Source of the DNA: Epichloe hybrida
Taxonomy: Eukaryota > Ascomycota > Sordariomycetes > Hypocreales > Clavicipitaceae
Assembly: GCA_019022495.1 (NCBI GenBank)
Contig: JAFEKR010000020.1
Location: forward strand, 806,001-870,000
Direction of reading: 5' to 3'
DNA length: 64,000 nucleotides
The notes under the pieces were generated by a model. That model was not told the origin of the DNA. It did not search any database and saw only the letters and a program-made list of their open reading frames with translations. This document shows positions 12,269 to 24,414 of the stretch, one piece after another. The translations under genes and the position numbers were made by a program. Each line of letters starts with the position of its first letter. Position 1 is the first letter of the stretch.

Positions 12269-15200
12269 TTAATACTTTTTATACTTCTATTAATAAGTAA
12301 TAAGCTAGCTATAGTAATACTATTAGTACCTAGTGTATGTATTATTTATTACTTAATTGTTTTAATTTTCCTATTAGACTAGCTATTTCTAATAAGGATA
12401 GACTAGTATAGGTTATTACTAGTAAGTGATAAGGGCGCCCCTTAAAAACATTACTTATCTATATCCTTATAAGACTAGAAGTATTTATTAAACTAATTAC
12501 TTATAGAGATATTATAGCTAGAATCTAATTTATTTAGAGAATCTCTTTTAAGTTTAAGTTTAACTTTCTAGAAAAGAGCTTAGAATTAGAACCCTTAATT
12601 TAAGTCTTATTATATAAAGCATAGTAAGGTAATAACTTTACTATAGCTTAATTAAAGTTACTTAAAAGTAGTAATTTAGCTATATCCTAGATATAATTAA
12701 TTAGACTCTCTAAGCTATTAATATTTAAGAATTATATTTTTATTTCTTTAAGTATAAGGAAAGAAATTTTATTACTAACTTATAATAACCTTACTACTAG
12801 GCACTAAGGAGTAAGTAAAACTCTTTATTAGATTATAAACTAATATTATTAGCTAATAATAAAGAAAGATATAAAGGTATATATTAGTACTTATATAAAT
12901 TATTAGACTTTAAAACTAAGGTATTATAAACTATATAGTAAGCTAGCTATATTACTAGTGCCTAATCGCCCCTTTTAAGAATTATTAATAGATTTTATCA
13001 CTAGACTTTCACTAGTAAAAGATTTAAATTAAACCTATAATGTAATTTTAGTTATTATTAACTATTTTATAAAATATAGTATTTATATCCCTATTTTAAT
13101 GTAACTAACTAGTAATAGGCTAGTAACTATATTCTTAGAATATGTTTTTAGAGACTATAGAGCCCTAGAAGGTATTATAATAGACTAAGGTTTTATATTT
13201 ACTAGTGGTTTTTAGATAACTTTTTATTATCTTCTTATAATAAAGCAGCTACTTAGCATTGCTTTTTACCCCTAGATAAATAGTTAGATAAAACATTTAA
13301 ACTAGGTCTTAGAATATTATTTAAGGGCTTTTACTTATACTAAATAGACTAATTAGGTAAATAACCTATTAATAGCGTAATTTACATATAATATAAGTAA
13401 TTACTTAATGTATAGCTATACACTAGTAAAGGTATTATAAGGTTATAATCCTAGAGGTCTATAGTAAGTAGTAGTAAATATCCCTTTAGTAAATAATTAA
13501 GCTAAAAGTAGGATTTTAGCACTAAGAGAAAAGTATACTATAATAAAGTAGCTTTTAAGTAACTTATAAACTTAGTATAAAAAATATTATAACTAGAAGA
13601 GAATTCTAATAAGATTTAAAGTTAGTAACTATATTTTATTATTAATAAAAAATATTAACCTAAGATACCCTAGTAAAAAGCTAGCTATAAATTATTTAAG
13701 CCCCTATAAAATTAAAAAGGTAATTAGGAGTTATAGATTAGTATATTAATTAAAATTATTACCTAGGACTTAATTATATAATATATTTAATATTACTAGT
13801 CTTAAACCTTTTAAAGGGGACTTAATTAATATAGAAAATATACCCTTACTATAAGATACTATTAAAGATAATAAATAAGAGTTTAAAGTTAAGAGAATTA
13901 TTTTATATTACTATAATAAAAGGTATTATAAATATCTAGTTAAATAAAAGGGCTATAATACTTTAGAGAATTCTTAGGTATTAAAAAGGGATTTTATTAC
14001 TAGAGAAATTATTAATAACTATAAGTAATAGCTAAGTAATAAAGTTAATATAAGGTAGTTATATTTTATAACTTAATATACTAAAGATATTAGAAAATAA
14101 AGTTAATTTACTTAGATAACTTAAATAATTTATTATATAGCTACTAAGTACCTATCCCTTTATAATAAAGTTAGCCCTTAAGATTACTAGTCTTTTATTA
14201 TTAGTAATAGCTATAAAAGCTATAGAGAAAAAGGCCTTAGGAGTATCTTTATTATTAGAATCCCTCTCTTTATATATATAGACTTAAAGTGTACTAAGGA
14301 GCTTAATAAAACTAATATATTTAGGTAAATTAATAGTATTTAGTATAAACTACTAGTAAGTTAGTTAAGTATTAGCTATATATATTAAGAAAGCTTACCT
14401 TTAGAATATTCTAGGCTATAAAGTAAAGAGAGTTTAAAATATTAATTTAAGTCTTTAGATTTATAGTATTACTTAGTAATACTATTATAGTATATTTATT
14501 ATATTTTACCTTATAGGTAATATTAGTAAATATTTAAGTATAGTAAATATAACTATACTTATTAGAATTTTTATAAACTAAAATAGTATTTTATAGCTTT
14601 TTCTTTACTTTTATAATAGGCTAGTAATAAGTTAGTAGTAATCTAGTGTCTAGGAAATAGGATTATACTTACTTTATTTTAATAGTAATAGTTACCTTTA
14701 GAAGTAGCTTTAATAAGTTTAAATAGCCTATTATAAAGCTATATAATTTAAGCTAAAGTCTAGTAATATATTAGTAATAACTAGGTAAATTCTAGTTAAG
14801 AGAGATATACTATAATATAGTTTTTATTATTTTAGAAGTAATAAGTATATTTTATTAAATAGCCTATTAAATATTAGCTATAAAGAAGTAATAAGTAAGT
14901 AAAGAAATTATACTTAGAGATTTATTATATTTAGCTAGGAAGGTTTTTTTATTAATAAGGTATTCTAGAATCTTATAAGTACTATTTTTTAGGAGAATAT
15001 TTTATATTATTACTTACTAATAATAGTATATATATAGAATTTTCTTTAAAGTTATTTTACTAGTAATAAGTTAGTAATAGAGATACTATAAGAATATAAT
15101 AAACTTATAATAAGATTTTAGAAAAAGTTTACTTTAGAGAAGACTTTATAAAAGACTTTATAGGAGATTTCTTAGTTAATAAATTTTCTTAAGGTATTAA

Positions 15201-15974
15201 TAAAGGTAAAGTTTAAGCATAAGACTTAGATATAGTAAACTAGCTATAAGTTAGCTATAATAGACTAGATAAGGAAGTTATACTAATAAGAGTATAAACT
15301 TATAAGCTAGATAAGGGTAAGAAACTAAGATAAATAAGGATAAATAATAATAATAATTAGGGACTAAAAGAGGTTAGTAACTACTAAGTAATAGTAGTAA
15401 GAGAGCTATTACTTAGCTAGTAAGGGTAACTTATAAGGTTAAGGGATATTATAAAAGAAAGGAAAAGTATAAAAGGGGGGAAAAATTAGTCTTTTTTATA
15501 TTAACCCTAGACCCCTTAAGTAATCTAATGCACTATATATAAGTGATTTATAAATTATAATAATAACTATTAGCACTACTAAACACATATATACCTAATA
15601 GCTATAAGCTTATAGTAACTATAATATAAGCCCTCTAGTTAGACTATTTAGAACCCTAGTATTAAGTACCTTATTTATTTAACTAATTATAAAAATTAAT
15701 ATAGGTTATTTATATTATTTTTTCTAGCTATATAATAGGTAATAATATTTATTTTACTATAGTAAAGCTATATAAGGGCTACTATTAGAATATTACTAAC
15801 TATAATAAGGGATTATTTTTAATTAGTAGTATTATTATTATTATTTCTTTTTATTTACCTATATGTCTAGATATAAGATGCCTTATCTTATTTTCCTTAT
15901 AAAGCTTTAATATAATAACCACGCCCTAAGTAAGTAGCTTATTTTATAATTAAGGTTAATTATATATAGGGGGG
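12269..15974 (+). pseudogene. Ty3/gypsy chromovirus relic, 3' part: integrase and chromodomain
   Basis: This continues the element interrupted at 4944. Plus-strand conceptual translation at about 12,960-13,460 gives a Ty3/gypsy integrase core: an ELLIDFITRL start, an EGIIID*GFIFTS block, a stretch equivalent to LSTAFHPQTDGQTERLNQTLE, and a terminal GYNPRG. At about 13,880-14,000 a chromodomain-like segment appears (VKRIILYYYNKRYYKYLVK then KGYNTLENS), which marks a chromovirus. The rest, to a G-run at about 15,968-15,974 that could be the polypurine tract, contains no recognisable domain. All frames carry stops. Confidence 0.82.
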
Positions 15975-16251
15975 GTATTATATTAGGAGTGTAAAGGTTA
16001 AAGATAGGATATTTATTAAAGTAAGTCTTTAGAAAACCTTTAGGCTATATAAATAATAAAGAGGCTAGCTAGCTATAAGATAGCTATATGCTTATAAAGT
16101 AAGGTATTTATTAAAGACTATGCATATTATTAGTGCTAGGTTAGAGATTAAAACCTTTACGCACCTGCCCCTAGCTAGCATCTATCTAGTAGTGACTGTA
16201 ATAGTCTTAGCCATCACTTCGTTCTTAACCTTTTAGTGCAAGCCGTGATAG
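15975..16251 (+). repeat. Candidate 3' LTR of the chromovirus
   Basis: The segment starts just after the GGGGGGG tract with TATTATATTAGGAG (possibly a RIP form of a TGTTA start) and ends near TGCAAGCCGTGATA. It includes a less mutated patch at about 16,160-16,250. A convincing full-length 5' partner was not found in the window, only the shared 3' dodecamer at about 1300-1313. The assignment is tentative. Confidence 0.35.
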
Positions 16252-18043
16252 TAGTGTAGTATTTGTAGTGTAGTGTAGTAACTACACTACAAACTACACT
16301 AACTATAAGGAAAAAAACTACACTACACTAACTATAAAAAAAAAACTACAATATATTATACTACAAATTTTTTTTCTTAAACTACACTAACTACAAATAC
16401 TACAAATATAGTATTAGACTTTTTATTAGTTATTAGTATTTATAAGGTTAAAAGAAAGCTAGTTATATAAAAGCTTTTATTATTACCTATTTTATTAAAT
16501 TAGTTATAGAATTTATAATATTATATTATTTTTATAATTTTATTATAACTAAGTAAGGTTATATATAATATTATACTTTTTTCATAATACTATTTAACTT
16601 AATACTTTATTTCCCTAATATAACTTAAAGAAAAACCTTCTTATTATATTATTTACTATTTCTATAAATTATTTTATATTTCTATAAATTATTATTATTA
16701 CTTATTTTAAAAAAAACTATAAAAAGAATTACTAGTAAACTTAATATAAGTAGCTTATTATATCTTATTATAGCTTATAATAGCTTATAATAGCTTATAA
16801 TACTAATAATACTAATATTACTAGTATTACTAATATTACTAGTATTACTAATATTACTAAGATTACTAAGATTACTTATAATATTATTAGTGTTAAAGTT
16901 TAATAAAAAATAAATAATAAATAAATAACTTAAATATAAATACTAGTAATTATAAGTAAATTCCTATAGTAAAAGCTATAGTTTTTAATAACTTAGTATT
17001 TTAAGGTTTTTAAAAATATTAATATTATAAAAATGTTTTCTCTTTTATATTTTTTTAAAATAATAATAAAAGTAAAATAATAGTAATTATAGTAATAATA
17101 GTAATTAAGGTTATAAAAGTTATTAAAGCTCTTATAATAAGTATAGTATATTATATAAAACTAAGTCTTAGTATTATTTTTAAAAACAAGTTAAACTTAT
17201 TTTTTATAGGTTATTTAAGCTATATAGGGTAATTAAAATAATACTATTAGTTATTTATTAATAAATTATAAATATTAGTCTATTATATTCTTTCTTTATA
17301 TATTATTATAATAAGATATATAAAGTTACTATATATAACTTCTTAAAGCTTTAGAATTATAAAGCTTAAAGTAATATTTAATTAGTTTAAATAGTAAATA
17401 AATAGTTTAAGCTTTTTTTAAGTTCTTATTATATTAATAATAATATTAAAGTACTAAGTATATATTTTATTAACTTTTATATATTTATTTAGATTTCTAA
17501 TTTAATTTAATTATATTAGCTTAGGGTATTTTTTAATTAAATTAATAATAATAGTAAATAAAATAATTAGAAGGTTTTTCTTAAAGTTATATTAGTAAAA
17601 TAAAGTAATAAGTATAATAGTATTATTAAAAAGGTATAATATTATAAATAACCTTAGTTATAGTAAAATCCTTAAAAAAAGGTAAATATTATAAATTCTA
17701 TAACTAATTAAGTAAAATAGGTAATAATAAAAGCTTCTATATAACTAGCTTTCTTTTAATCCTTATAATAATATTATATAATAAAAAGGCCTACTTTTTT
17801 TTTTACTAATATTATATTTATAGTTTTTATAGTTTTTATAGTTAGTGTAGTTAGTAACTACACTAACTACACTACACTATAAGAAAAAAAAACTACACTA
17901 CACTACACTATAAAAAAAAAACTACAATATACTAACTATAAAAAAAAAAACCTATAATATATTAACTACAAGAAAAAAAAACTACATTACAAATACAAAT
18001 TTTTCCTAAAAACTACACTAACTACACTACAAACAATACTCTG
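16252..18043. mobile_element. Fold-back element with ~400-bp inverted arms
   Basis: The left arm (about 16,252-16,642) and right arm (about 17,564-18,043) are inverted copies. The clearest part is 16,441-16,642 against 17,564-17,767, where about 200 bases match with scattered mismatches and short gaps. The outer parts of both arms are arrays of TGTAGT/CACTA-like units. The right tip is CAATACTCTG, identical to the tip of the miniature element at 7615-8024. The left tip is degenerate and no target duplication is found. The interior (about 16,650-17,560) has ATTACTAAT repeats at 16,755-16,890 and no recognisable transposase. It ends exactly where normal base composition begins. Confidence 0.75.
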
Positions 18044-20176
18044 GTTGTAATAAATTAGATGCATTGGCTATAACCAATGATGCTAAAAAAATAATAAAAA
18101 TCAATAACCTTAATGCCTTAGATTCTAATAATATAGAGGAAGAAGCAAATAATAACTAGTATAAGTTACTTTTATATGTAGTTTCTATAGCAAAGGTACC
18201 TGATTCAATTTTCCTTGTGTTATTCTAGGCTATTTGTGTGCCTTAGGCTACTGCCTTAATGCCTCAGGCCACTATAGGCAGCAGGGTGCAGGGGACATGA
18301 CTTTTGAGCCCGACCTACGTATGCTCTCGTATTTTTGGCTCGATGTGTCAAGCGCTCGCAACCAACCAAAGCCGTTACTGGCCGCCTATAATAATGCACC
18401 CCCCTGAATTATGTGAATATGTACTTTACAAATCCACAAGCCCCGCTTTTCGTCTCTCTCTAATAGTTGTGATTAGGCATACGGATCCGTATGTATAATA
18501 TCATTCTTAGAGAGTTATAAATATCTTTTTCTATACTCCGTATAAATTACTACTTATGAAGCCTCTGTTATGCTTGTTTATGTCACGAGGAGCGTGTGGG
18601 TTAGTGAGGCCTCCACAGGCCCCCTGCCACGAGGTTAGTGACCGCGTACATGAGTACGCAAAAGTGCGATATTAATTTGTAGGGAAAATTAGCAGTACAT
18701 TTATTATTAGCCTATTTATATATAAACGAATGTACGTCTAGTCCACTTTTATCCGATTGCATACACACCCTACATATGTACGGAGTAGCTGACGTGACTC
18801 CACAAGCCTTAACACGCTCAAAGAGAGGCTTGAGAGATGCTCGAATGGTCATTCATCTCCGTTCATTTCCGTTCATCCCGTGGACGCGTGATCGACAGTA
18901 CCTACATAGAATTGATCGATGGGGGCACCATCGTTCGGAACGCCGGATGCGCAGGGATGCTTATGCAACTGTGAGCGATGGAACCATCTGGTATTAACGA
19001 ACCTGGGTGGATTCGTCCCATGACTCACTCCCCAATGAGTCCTTACATACATACACATACATACGGAGAACATGTGTACATACACACATGTATTAGGAGG
19101 AGGACGCCAATTAAGGACCACACGTGCCGCCTTTAATCAAACTATGTACATACGGACATCGTACGCTAGCCACACCAAAAGCGGGTAGGTGGGCCGTCTG
19201 GCCCAATTAAGACTGACGGCTCATGCGTGCTCAGTTTTTGACACATGTATGTACGGATTACGGAGTATGCGTGTTTATGTAGTGGCCCAAACGTCACGAC
19301 CTCGAAGCCCCCCTATAACTGAGCGTTGCATTCTTCAGGAGACTATTATTATCCCTCACCAATGAAACACGTGGCAGTCGATCCTATCCCATGTACATAC
19401 GGACTATGGTTGCCATGGATGGCAGAGATGGATTCACCATGAAGTATGGGACCAGCCCTGCTTCAGCCTGATTCCTGGTCTATTCGCATCGGAACGCTCC
19501 CAGAACCCAAAATGCGAAGTGGCCGGTCATCTAGACAAGCCGTCTGTCTAGCCGGGCCGTGACGGACAGCCACAAAGTTTCGAAGCCGGGCATTCCGAAA
19601 ATGAAAAGAGAGAAAAGAAGAACGTCTTTGCAAATTACCAAGAGCATGATGGCAATAGGATGAAAACACACCAATTATTAGCCCTATTATCAACCGACGG
19701 CACAGGGTCTAGATGGCAGATCCATGAATGAGACTTGATTTTAACCGCGTGGGCCCATAGCGCATCCGGTCCACCTGGCGGATTAACCGGAATTGCTCGG
19801 CACTTGGCTCAGGGAACGAAGCGGGCAAACTACTCGTCACTTGCAAGATCACTCCAAGACGCAGCAGGCATGGGGTCGTCGATTGTTTGGGGGACGAGAG
19901 ACGAACATCAAACCCAAGTCGGAGTAGCAGGGGGGAATGGGGGCCGATATTGGTCCCTCGTCATGGTTGAAGATGCTATAATTGGCATCCATGGTACGAA
20001 CCAGGCTGTTGAGCGGACAGATATAAATACAAAGAGGTTCCTCGTCCTCTCTCACAGCCTTCAGACAAACTTATATGTGTCGTCATTCATTGATAGTCCT
20101 TCAGTGAGCAGGACCGTACATTTTTCTTCAACTACTTTTCTTCAACTACTTTTCATCTTCTCGACGTTTCTCAACC
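18044..20176. other. Intergenic, no gene seen
   Basis: Composition returns to normal. Short frames here lack family resemblance and sensible introns. The stretch contains three of the seven TACGGAGTA/TACTCCGTA 9-mers (18,534, 18,779 and 19,259) and an ACATACATACA-rich patch near 19,045-19,090. The last few hundred bases are the presumed promoter of the chitinase-like gene. Confidence 0.6.
20021..20030 (+). promoter_or_regulatory. Candidate TATA box of the chitinase-like gene
   Basis: ATATAAATAC lies 156 bases before the ATG at 20,177, with a CT-rich, TTCAACTACTTTTC-duplicated leader between them. Position and sequence suit a fungal TATA element; this is inference only. Confidence 0.45.
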
Positions 20177-21703
20177 ATGCATTTGCTATCTTCTCTCGCT
20201 TGGCTTGCCATTGGCGCAAATGCCTGGAGCGTGGATTTTTCTTCGAAAACCGACGTCCAGGCAGGAACTAAGCCAGAACATAAGTCAGGGATCCACAAGG
20301 GAAAGATTGACGGAAAATGTGCCTCTACCGTTAAGCAATGTTATTATTCGTTGGGATACTACCCAAACTGGGTGAGTGTTTGATAGAAGCCCACGAGGAA
20401 GTCCAGGCTCGAATTGTGCTAATTCTGGCTGTTCCATCACAACAGGGCGTCTACGCGAAGAAGTACTTTGTCACCGATATCCCGGCGGACCATTTCACCC
20501 ATCTGTCTTATGCATTCGCCAATGTCAACAATAAAACCGGTGAAGTGTACGCCCAACCCGCCCGCCTACGAATCCATGCCAATCAGTCACTGACGAGTTG
20601 CCTTTTTTTCGGGAACAAACAGATACTTGAGCGACACCTACGCTGATCTTCAGTACGCCTATCCCGGCGATGACACCAAAGTCAAGGGCAATAACCTCTA
20701 TGGCAATCTCAAGCAACTGTACAAACTCAAGAAGAACAACCGCTACCTCAATACGCTTCTTGCCGTCGGCGGCTTTACCTACAGCCCAAACATCGCACTT
20801 GTGCTTGGCTCGGAACACAAGCGTGAGACCTTCGCCAAGTCCGCCGTCAAGCTCGTCAGTGACCTCGGTTTCGACGGCCTCGACATTGACTACGAGTACG
20901 TGGCCAACAGTCGCGAAGCCGAACAAATGGTCGACCTTTTGCGTCGCCTGCGAGAAGGTCTCGATAAGCTCAATCGCGACAGCAAGGCCACGGCCCCGTT
21001 CCTCCTCACCTTCGCCTCCCCAGCTGGCGAGGATCACTACAAGGTGCTCGACTTTCCCAAGATGACTCCGTACGTGGACCTCTTCAACTTCATGGCCGTC
21101 GACTACGCGGGTGCCTCATTCAGCAAAAAAACTGGGTACCTGGACAATCTCTACCGCGACAAGAAGAACCCCGCCTCCACCCCTTTCGACACCCAATCTG
21201 GCATCCATTACTACCTCCACGAGGGCAAGGTCCCCGGCAGCAAGATTGTTATCCAGAACCCTCTGTACGGCAGCGCCTTCAACAACACCAATGGCATTGG
21301 TCAGCCCTTCAAGGACGCCGGAACCCTCGGCAGCCTCGGCACGCCCGGTACCTGGTTTATCAAAGACCTGCCCCCCCCAGAGTTCAACCTCAAGGTGACG
21401 AGCAACCCGGCCGTGGGAGGCAGCTACAGCTACGACAAGGCCAAAAAGTACCTCATCGCCCATGACACCCCGGATGTCGTCCGCCAAAAGGTCGAGTACG
21501 TCAAGGAGAAGAAGTTGGCAGGAACAGCCTTTTGGGAAATTTCTCAGGATCGCAAGATTACTAATGATGCCCAAAATCCGAGCTTGATCTCCACCGCTAT
21601 CGTGGGGTATGGAGGCGTTGCTGCCTTGGAGAAGCGCGAGAACAACCTCCTCTATCCCTTGAGCATTTACGACAACATCCGGAAGGGCTTGCCTGAGAAC
21701 TGA
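20177..21703 (+). CDS. Secreted GH18 chitinase-like protein
   Basis: Three exons (20,177-20,371; 20,446-20,546; 20,623-21,703) give 458 residues. The second intron is placed to yield TGEVYLSDTYADLQ, a stretch typical of the family. The start is the ATG of a 16-residue hydrophobic signal peptide ending ANA. The GH18 barrel follows: the strand motif LLAVGGFTYS (usually SxGGW), and the catalytic DGLDIDYEY with the full DxxDxDxE set, including the proton-donor Glu. Then come FMAVDYAG (the usual MxYDY Tyr is Val), PLYGSAF (usually PLYGRxF), an insertion domain, and AFWEISQD near the C-terminus. The family hydrolyses chitin outside the cell or in the wall. The catalytic acid is intact, but several substrate-contact aromatics differ, so activity or substrate may have shifted. 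It is isolated from other genes. Confidence 0.88.
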
Positions 21704-23102
21704 GCGTTGGATGGTTGCAGAATCTAGACTTTCCTGTGCTTTTTCCTTTTCAGATCTCCACATGTGACATGTCCCGTGAACAGTCAAAGGGCCAAGGACT
21801 TTTGTTCACGCATGAAGGGGGGGGGGCTGCTTATAGATAAACTGCAGTATTAATTTTACAATATTCGCAACTGATTTGTACAATCTGGGGAAAAGAGCCA
21901 AGCCACTTGACTAAGTGCAGCTAGGACAAATTGTGTGGGTACAGCGCCGGTGAGCAAGAAAACACAGCTCCGAATAATATTAGCAACACTCCTTTTTGAC
22001 GCCTCTTGGATGTGTATGGGAACCTTCCGTCTTCTTGATATCCAGCATCGGACCAGTCAGTGCTGCCGAACAAGCAATAATATGGGTTCAATTGGATGCA
22101 TTGTTAGTCCCATGTTCGAACGCCACGCTGGATCTGATCTTTACGGCAACAATGAACTTGTACTCCGTAATGACAAGGGCAATACAATCAGATTAGTGGC
22201 TAGGCTTGAAGCTTGAAGCTTGAAAACCAGTGTCCTTCAAATAAACTGCCAATGGATTGGGTCATGTTGATGCGCTTGTGCTGTTGTCTCACGGAACAAG
22301 GCTCCGGGGCTGGATGATGAGGAGGATTGATTGAAAATGTAAAAAGCACGTGCTCATGAGTCGTGATTCACTCGTGAAGCAGGCAGGCGACGCAAGAATC
22401 AAAAACTTGCATCTCGGTTTACATTTGCCCGTCAGTTCGCAGGTTGATGATGCATTATCGTCCTGGAAATGAAGAGAAGTGGGCCGAGTTGAGGTGAGGG
22501 GAGGAACCCGCCCGCCACACGGAACGACGAAGGGTAGGAGGAAGGCCACGACGCGATTGACTCTTTTCAGCTTGTTGCACCATCCTCATCTCTTCATCCA
22601 TCCATCCATCCATTCAGTCACTCACTCACTCACTAATCTTCCCCTTCTCCATCGCGGCTGTACAGGCTCGCGGCCACTGCCTAGCACAGCACAGCCTCAG
22701 TCTCGCTCGTGTCTGTCCCTGACTCCCTGCTCAGTCCTCCGACACCTCCCTGCGGTTCTGCCGAGAGCTCCATCCGTCAGTTCTGGCGACGTGGTTCTTG
22801 GCGGTTCAGCTGCGTAATCCGAACTCCCGCCACCCGTCGCTTCGAACCGCGCCTTCTCCCATGAGCACCCCAGAGGTGCCTTCCTATTGAATTCAAAAGG
22901 CCCGGGGCCGTCAACCTGGTTTCCGAACTTGACTCTGCTTTCTTCTGAGCTATCAATCGGATGCTTCTTACTCGGGCCCTGTATCACAGGCTACAGCCAC
23001 GTCTATTTACCCCGCTGCTGCGCGCCGAGCAGAGAACGAAGGCGGCAGCAGCAGCAGCAGCAGCCTTGGTCGTGCAATTGCTGGCTCGACGCACTGCTCG
23101 CA
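21704..23102. other. Intergenic, no gene seen
   Basis: No convincing frame. It includes a G9 run near 21,820, a TACTCCGTA site at 22,161, ATCC/ACTC simple repeats near 22,597-22,635 and a CAG-type run at about 23,044-23,062 that probably belongs to the leader of the next gene. An in-frame upstream ATG at 22,887 would add 72 unconserved-looking residues to the next protein and is not preferred. Confidence 0.5.
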
Positions 23103-24158
23103 ATGAGTAGCCTCGACTCTGTAGGAACCCTGCTGGCCGAAATTGCAAACTTGATCATCGACGGTCTTCGTATCTTCAGCCTCTCCGATAAGCGACATTG
23201 GGGCCCCGACGAGTACGAGCAAGTTCAGGCCCTCGAGGACGCTCTCAACCAAGCAAAGAAGGATTTTCAGGCTCTGTGTCCGTTGGTGAATGGACAGGCT
23301 CAATATGAGCACGACCGAAAATGTAGGCATACCAAGGTTGAACTTGCGGAGGGGAAAAGCTACACGTTGAAGTACTAACTAGGCACAGATGCGACGATTC
23401 GAGAGCTAAGCTATATACGGAGCCAATACGTCGCCCATGTTCAATTACTCAAGGACTGGAGTCGATCAGGAGGACCCATCAATCCCGTGTGGGTGCGCGA
23501 AACACATTCGCTACAGCAGGAGCTGCATCGTGCACAATGTCGAGCAGCTGGGCGCATCTTCACATCATTACACGAATCGTCGCAAAGGTGTCTGGGCGCC
23601 TTCCTCGTTCGCCGAGCACAAAGGAATATTGCGGCCAAGCCAATCCACGATATGACGGAGAAGATGGTAGAGAAGAGGCAATTGGAAGAGCTGGGAGCTT
23701 GCACACGAATCGGGTCATTTGACCGTTTTGAAGAGGACGTGGTCTTTATTTGCGACTTTTGTGACGGGCACTTGATATGGAACGACCTTGAGAATATCCC
23801 GACAGAACGAACACCACCATATAGGCCGACAGGTCAGCTCAATGATCCTCACTGGCAGGCGACGGGCGCAACGTCATCGGGACCTGAGGAGAAGCATGTT
23901 GTCTTTGCGCCAGTCGCCATTGCCAATCACATCGCACTGCGCCATGGTGATTGGCAAGCCACGCTTTTTTGTCCATTTTGCGAAGAGGATTCTCAACAAC
24001 CGCAAGACAAGGACGACGAGGAAGCAAACTATCGACCGGACGATGTGTTTGAAGACGTTGCGGAACTACAGGAGCATCTTGAATGGCAGCATGCCGGCAG
24101 TCTTCCCGGAGCATCTTCAGCAGTGCTACCAGCGAACAAGAACTGTTCAGTTATGTAG
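23103..24158 (+). CDS. Zinc-finger-like protein with C-terminal CaaX motif
   Basis: Two exons (23,103-23,322 and 23,389-24,158) give 329 residues. The intron has a clear TACTAAC branch site at about 23,372. The first 150 residues are charged and probably helical (a region around YEQVQALEDALNQAKKDF and one around RELSYIRSQYVAHVQLLKDW). The C-terminal half carries CxxC and His pairs arranged like two C2H2-type fingers: FICDFCDGHLIW with a later HIALRH, and LFCPFCEE with a later LQEHLEWQH. The last four residues are CSVM, a plausible farnesylation box. I do not recognise a named family; it looks like a fungus-specific hypothetical protein. If the CaaX is used, it would act at a membrane rather than purely in the nucleus. 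The stop is followed by T/G homopolymers. Confidence 0.7.
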
Positions 24159-24165
24159 AGATGGA

Positions 24166-24358
24166 TTTTTTTTTTTTTGGGGGGGGGTTGGACAACAAGA
24201 AGCCGTGCCATAATATATATGGCATTCAGATACCAAACTCTTTTTATGATATTATGATGTACTGCATTATGGGGGGTTTTGTTTCATATTTAGTCATGTA
24301 AAATCGTACATGGACTTAAAAAAAAGGCCATGCGCCATGCGCCATGCGCCATGCGCCA
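24166..24358. repeat. Homopolymers and ATGCGCC x4 tandem repeat
   Basis: A T13 run directly joined to G10 (about 24,166-24,188) and four ATGCGCC heptamers (about 24,330-24,358) occupy the space between two convergent genes. No terminator or RNA structure is evident beyond this. Confidence 0.7.
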
Positions 24359-24414
24359 ACACAGCCATCTGATGCCCCGAAGTCTGGTCTTTTTGTGCCG
24401 GCCTGCATTGCCGT

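Noticed and set aside
12170..12382. 70-codon plus-strand frame
   Set aside because: It spans the right copia LTR and its junction with the chromovirus, so it cannot be a native gene.
19735..20271. 178-codon plus-strand frame before the chitinase-like gene
   Set aside because: It overlaps the promoter and first exon in another frame; the overlapped exon has a signal peptide and GH18 sequence.
20525..21787. Long minus-strand frames opposite the GH18 gene
   Set aside because: Shadows of a GC-rich coding exon; Val/Leu-rich with no motif.
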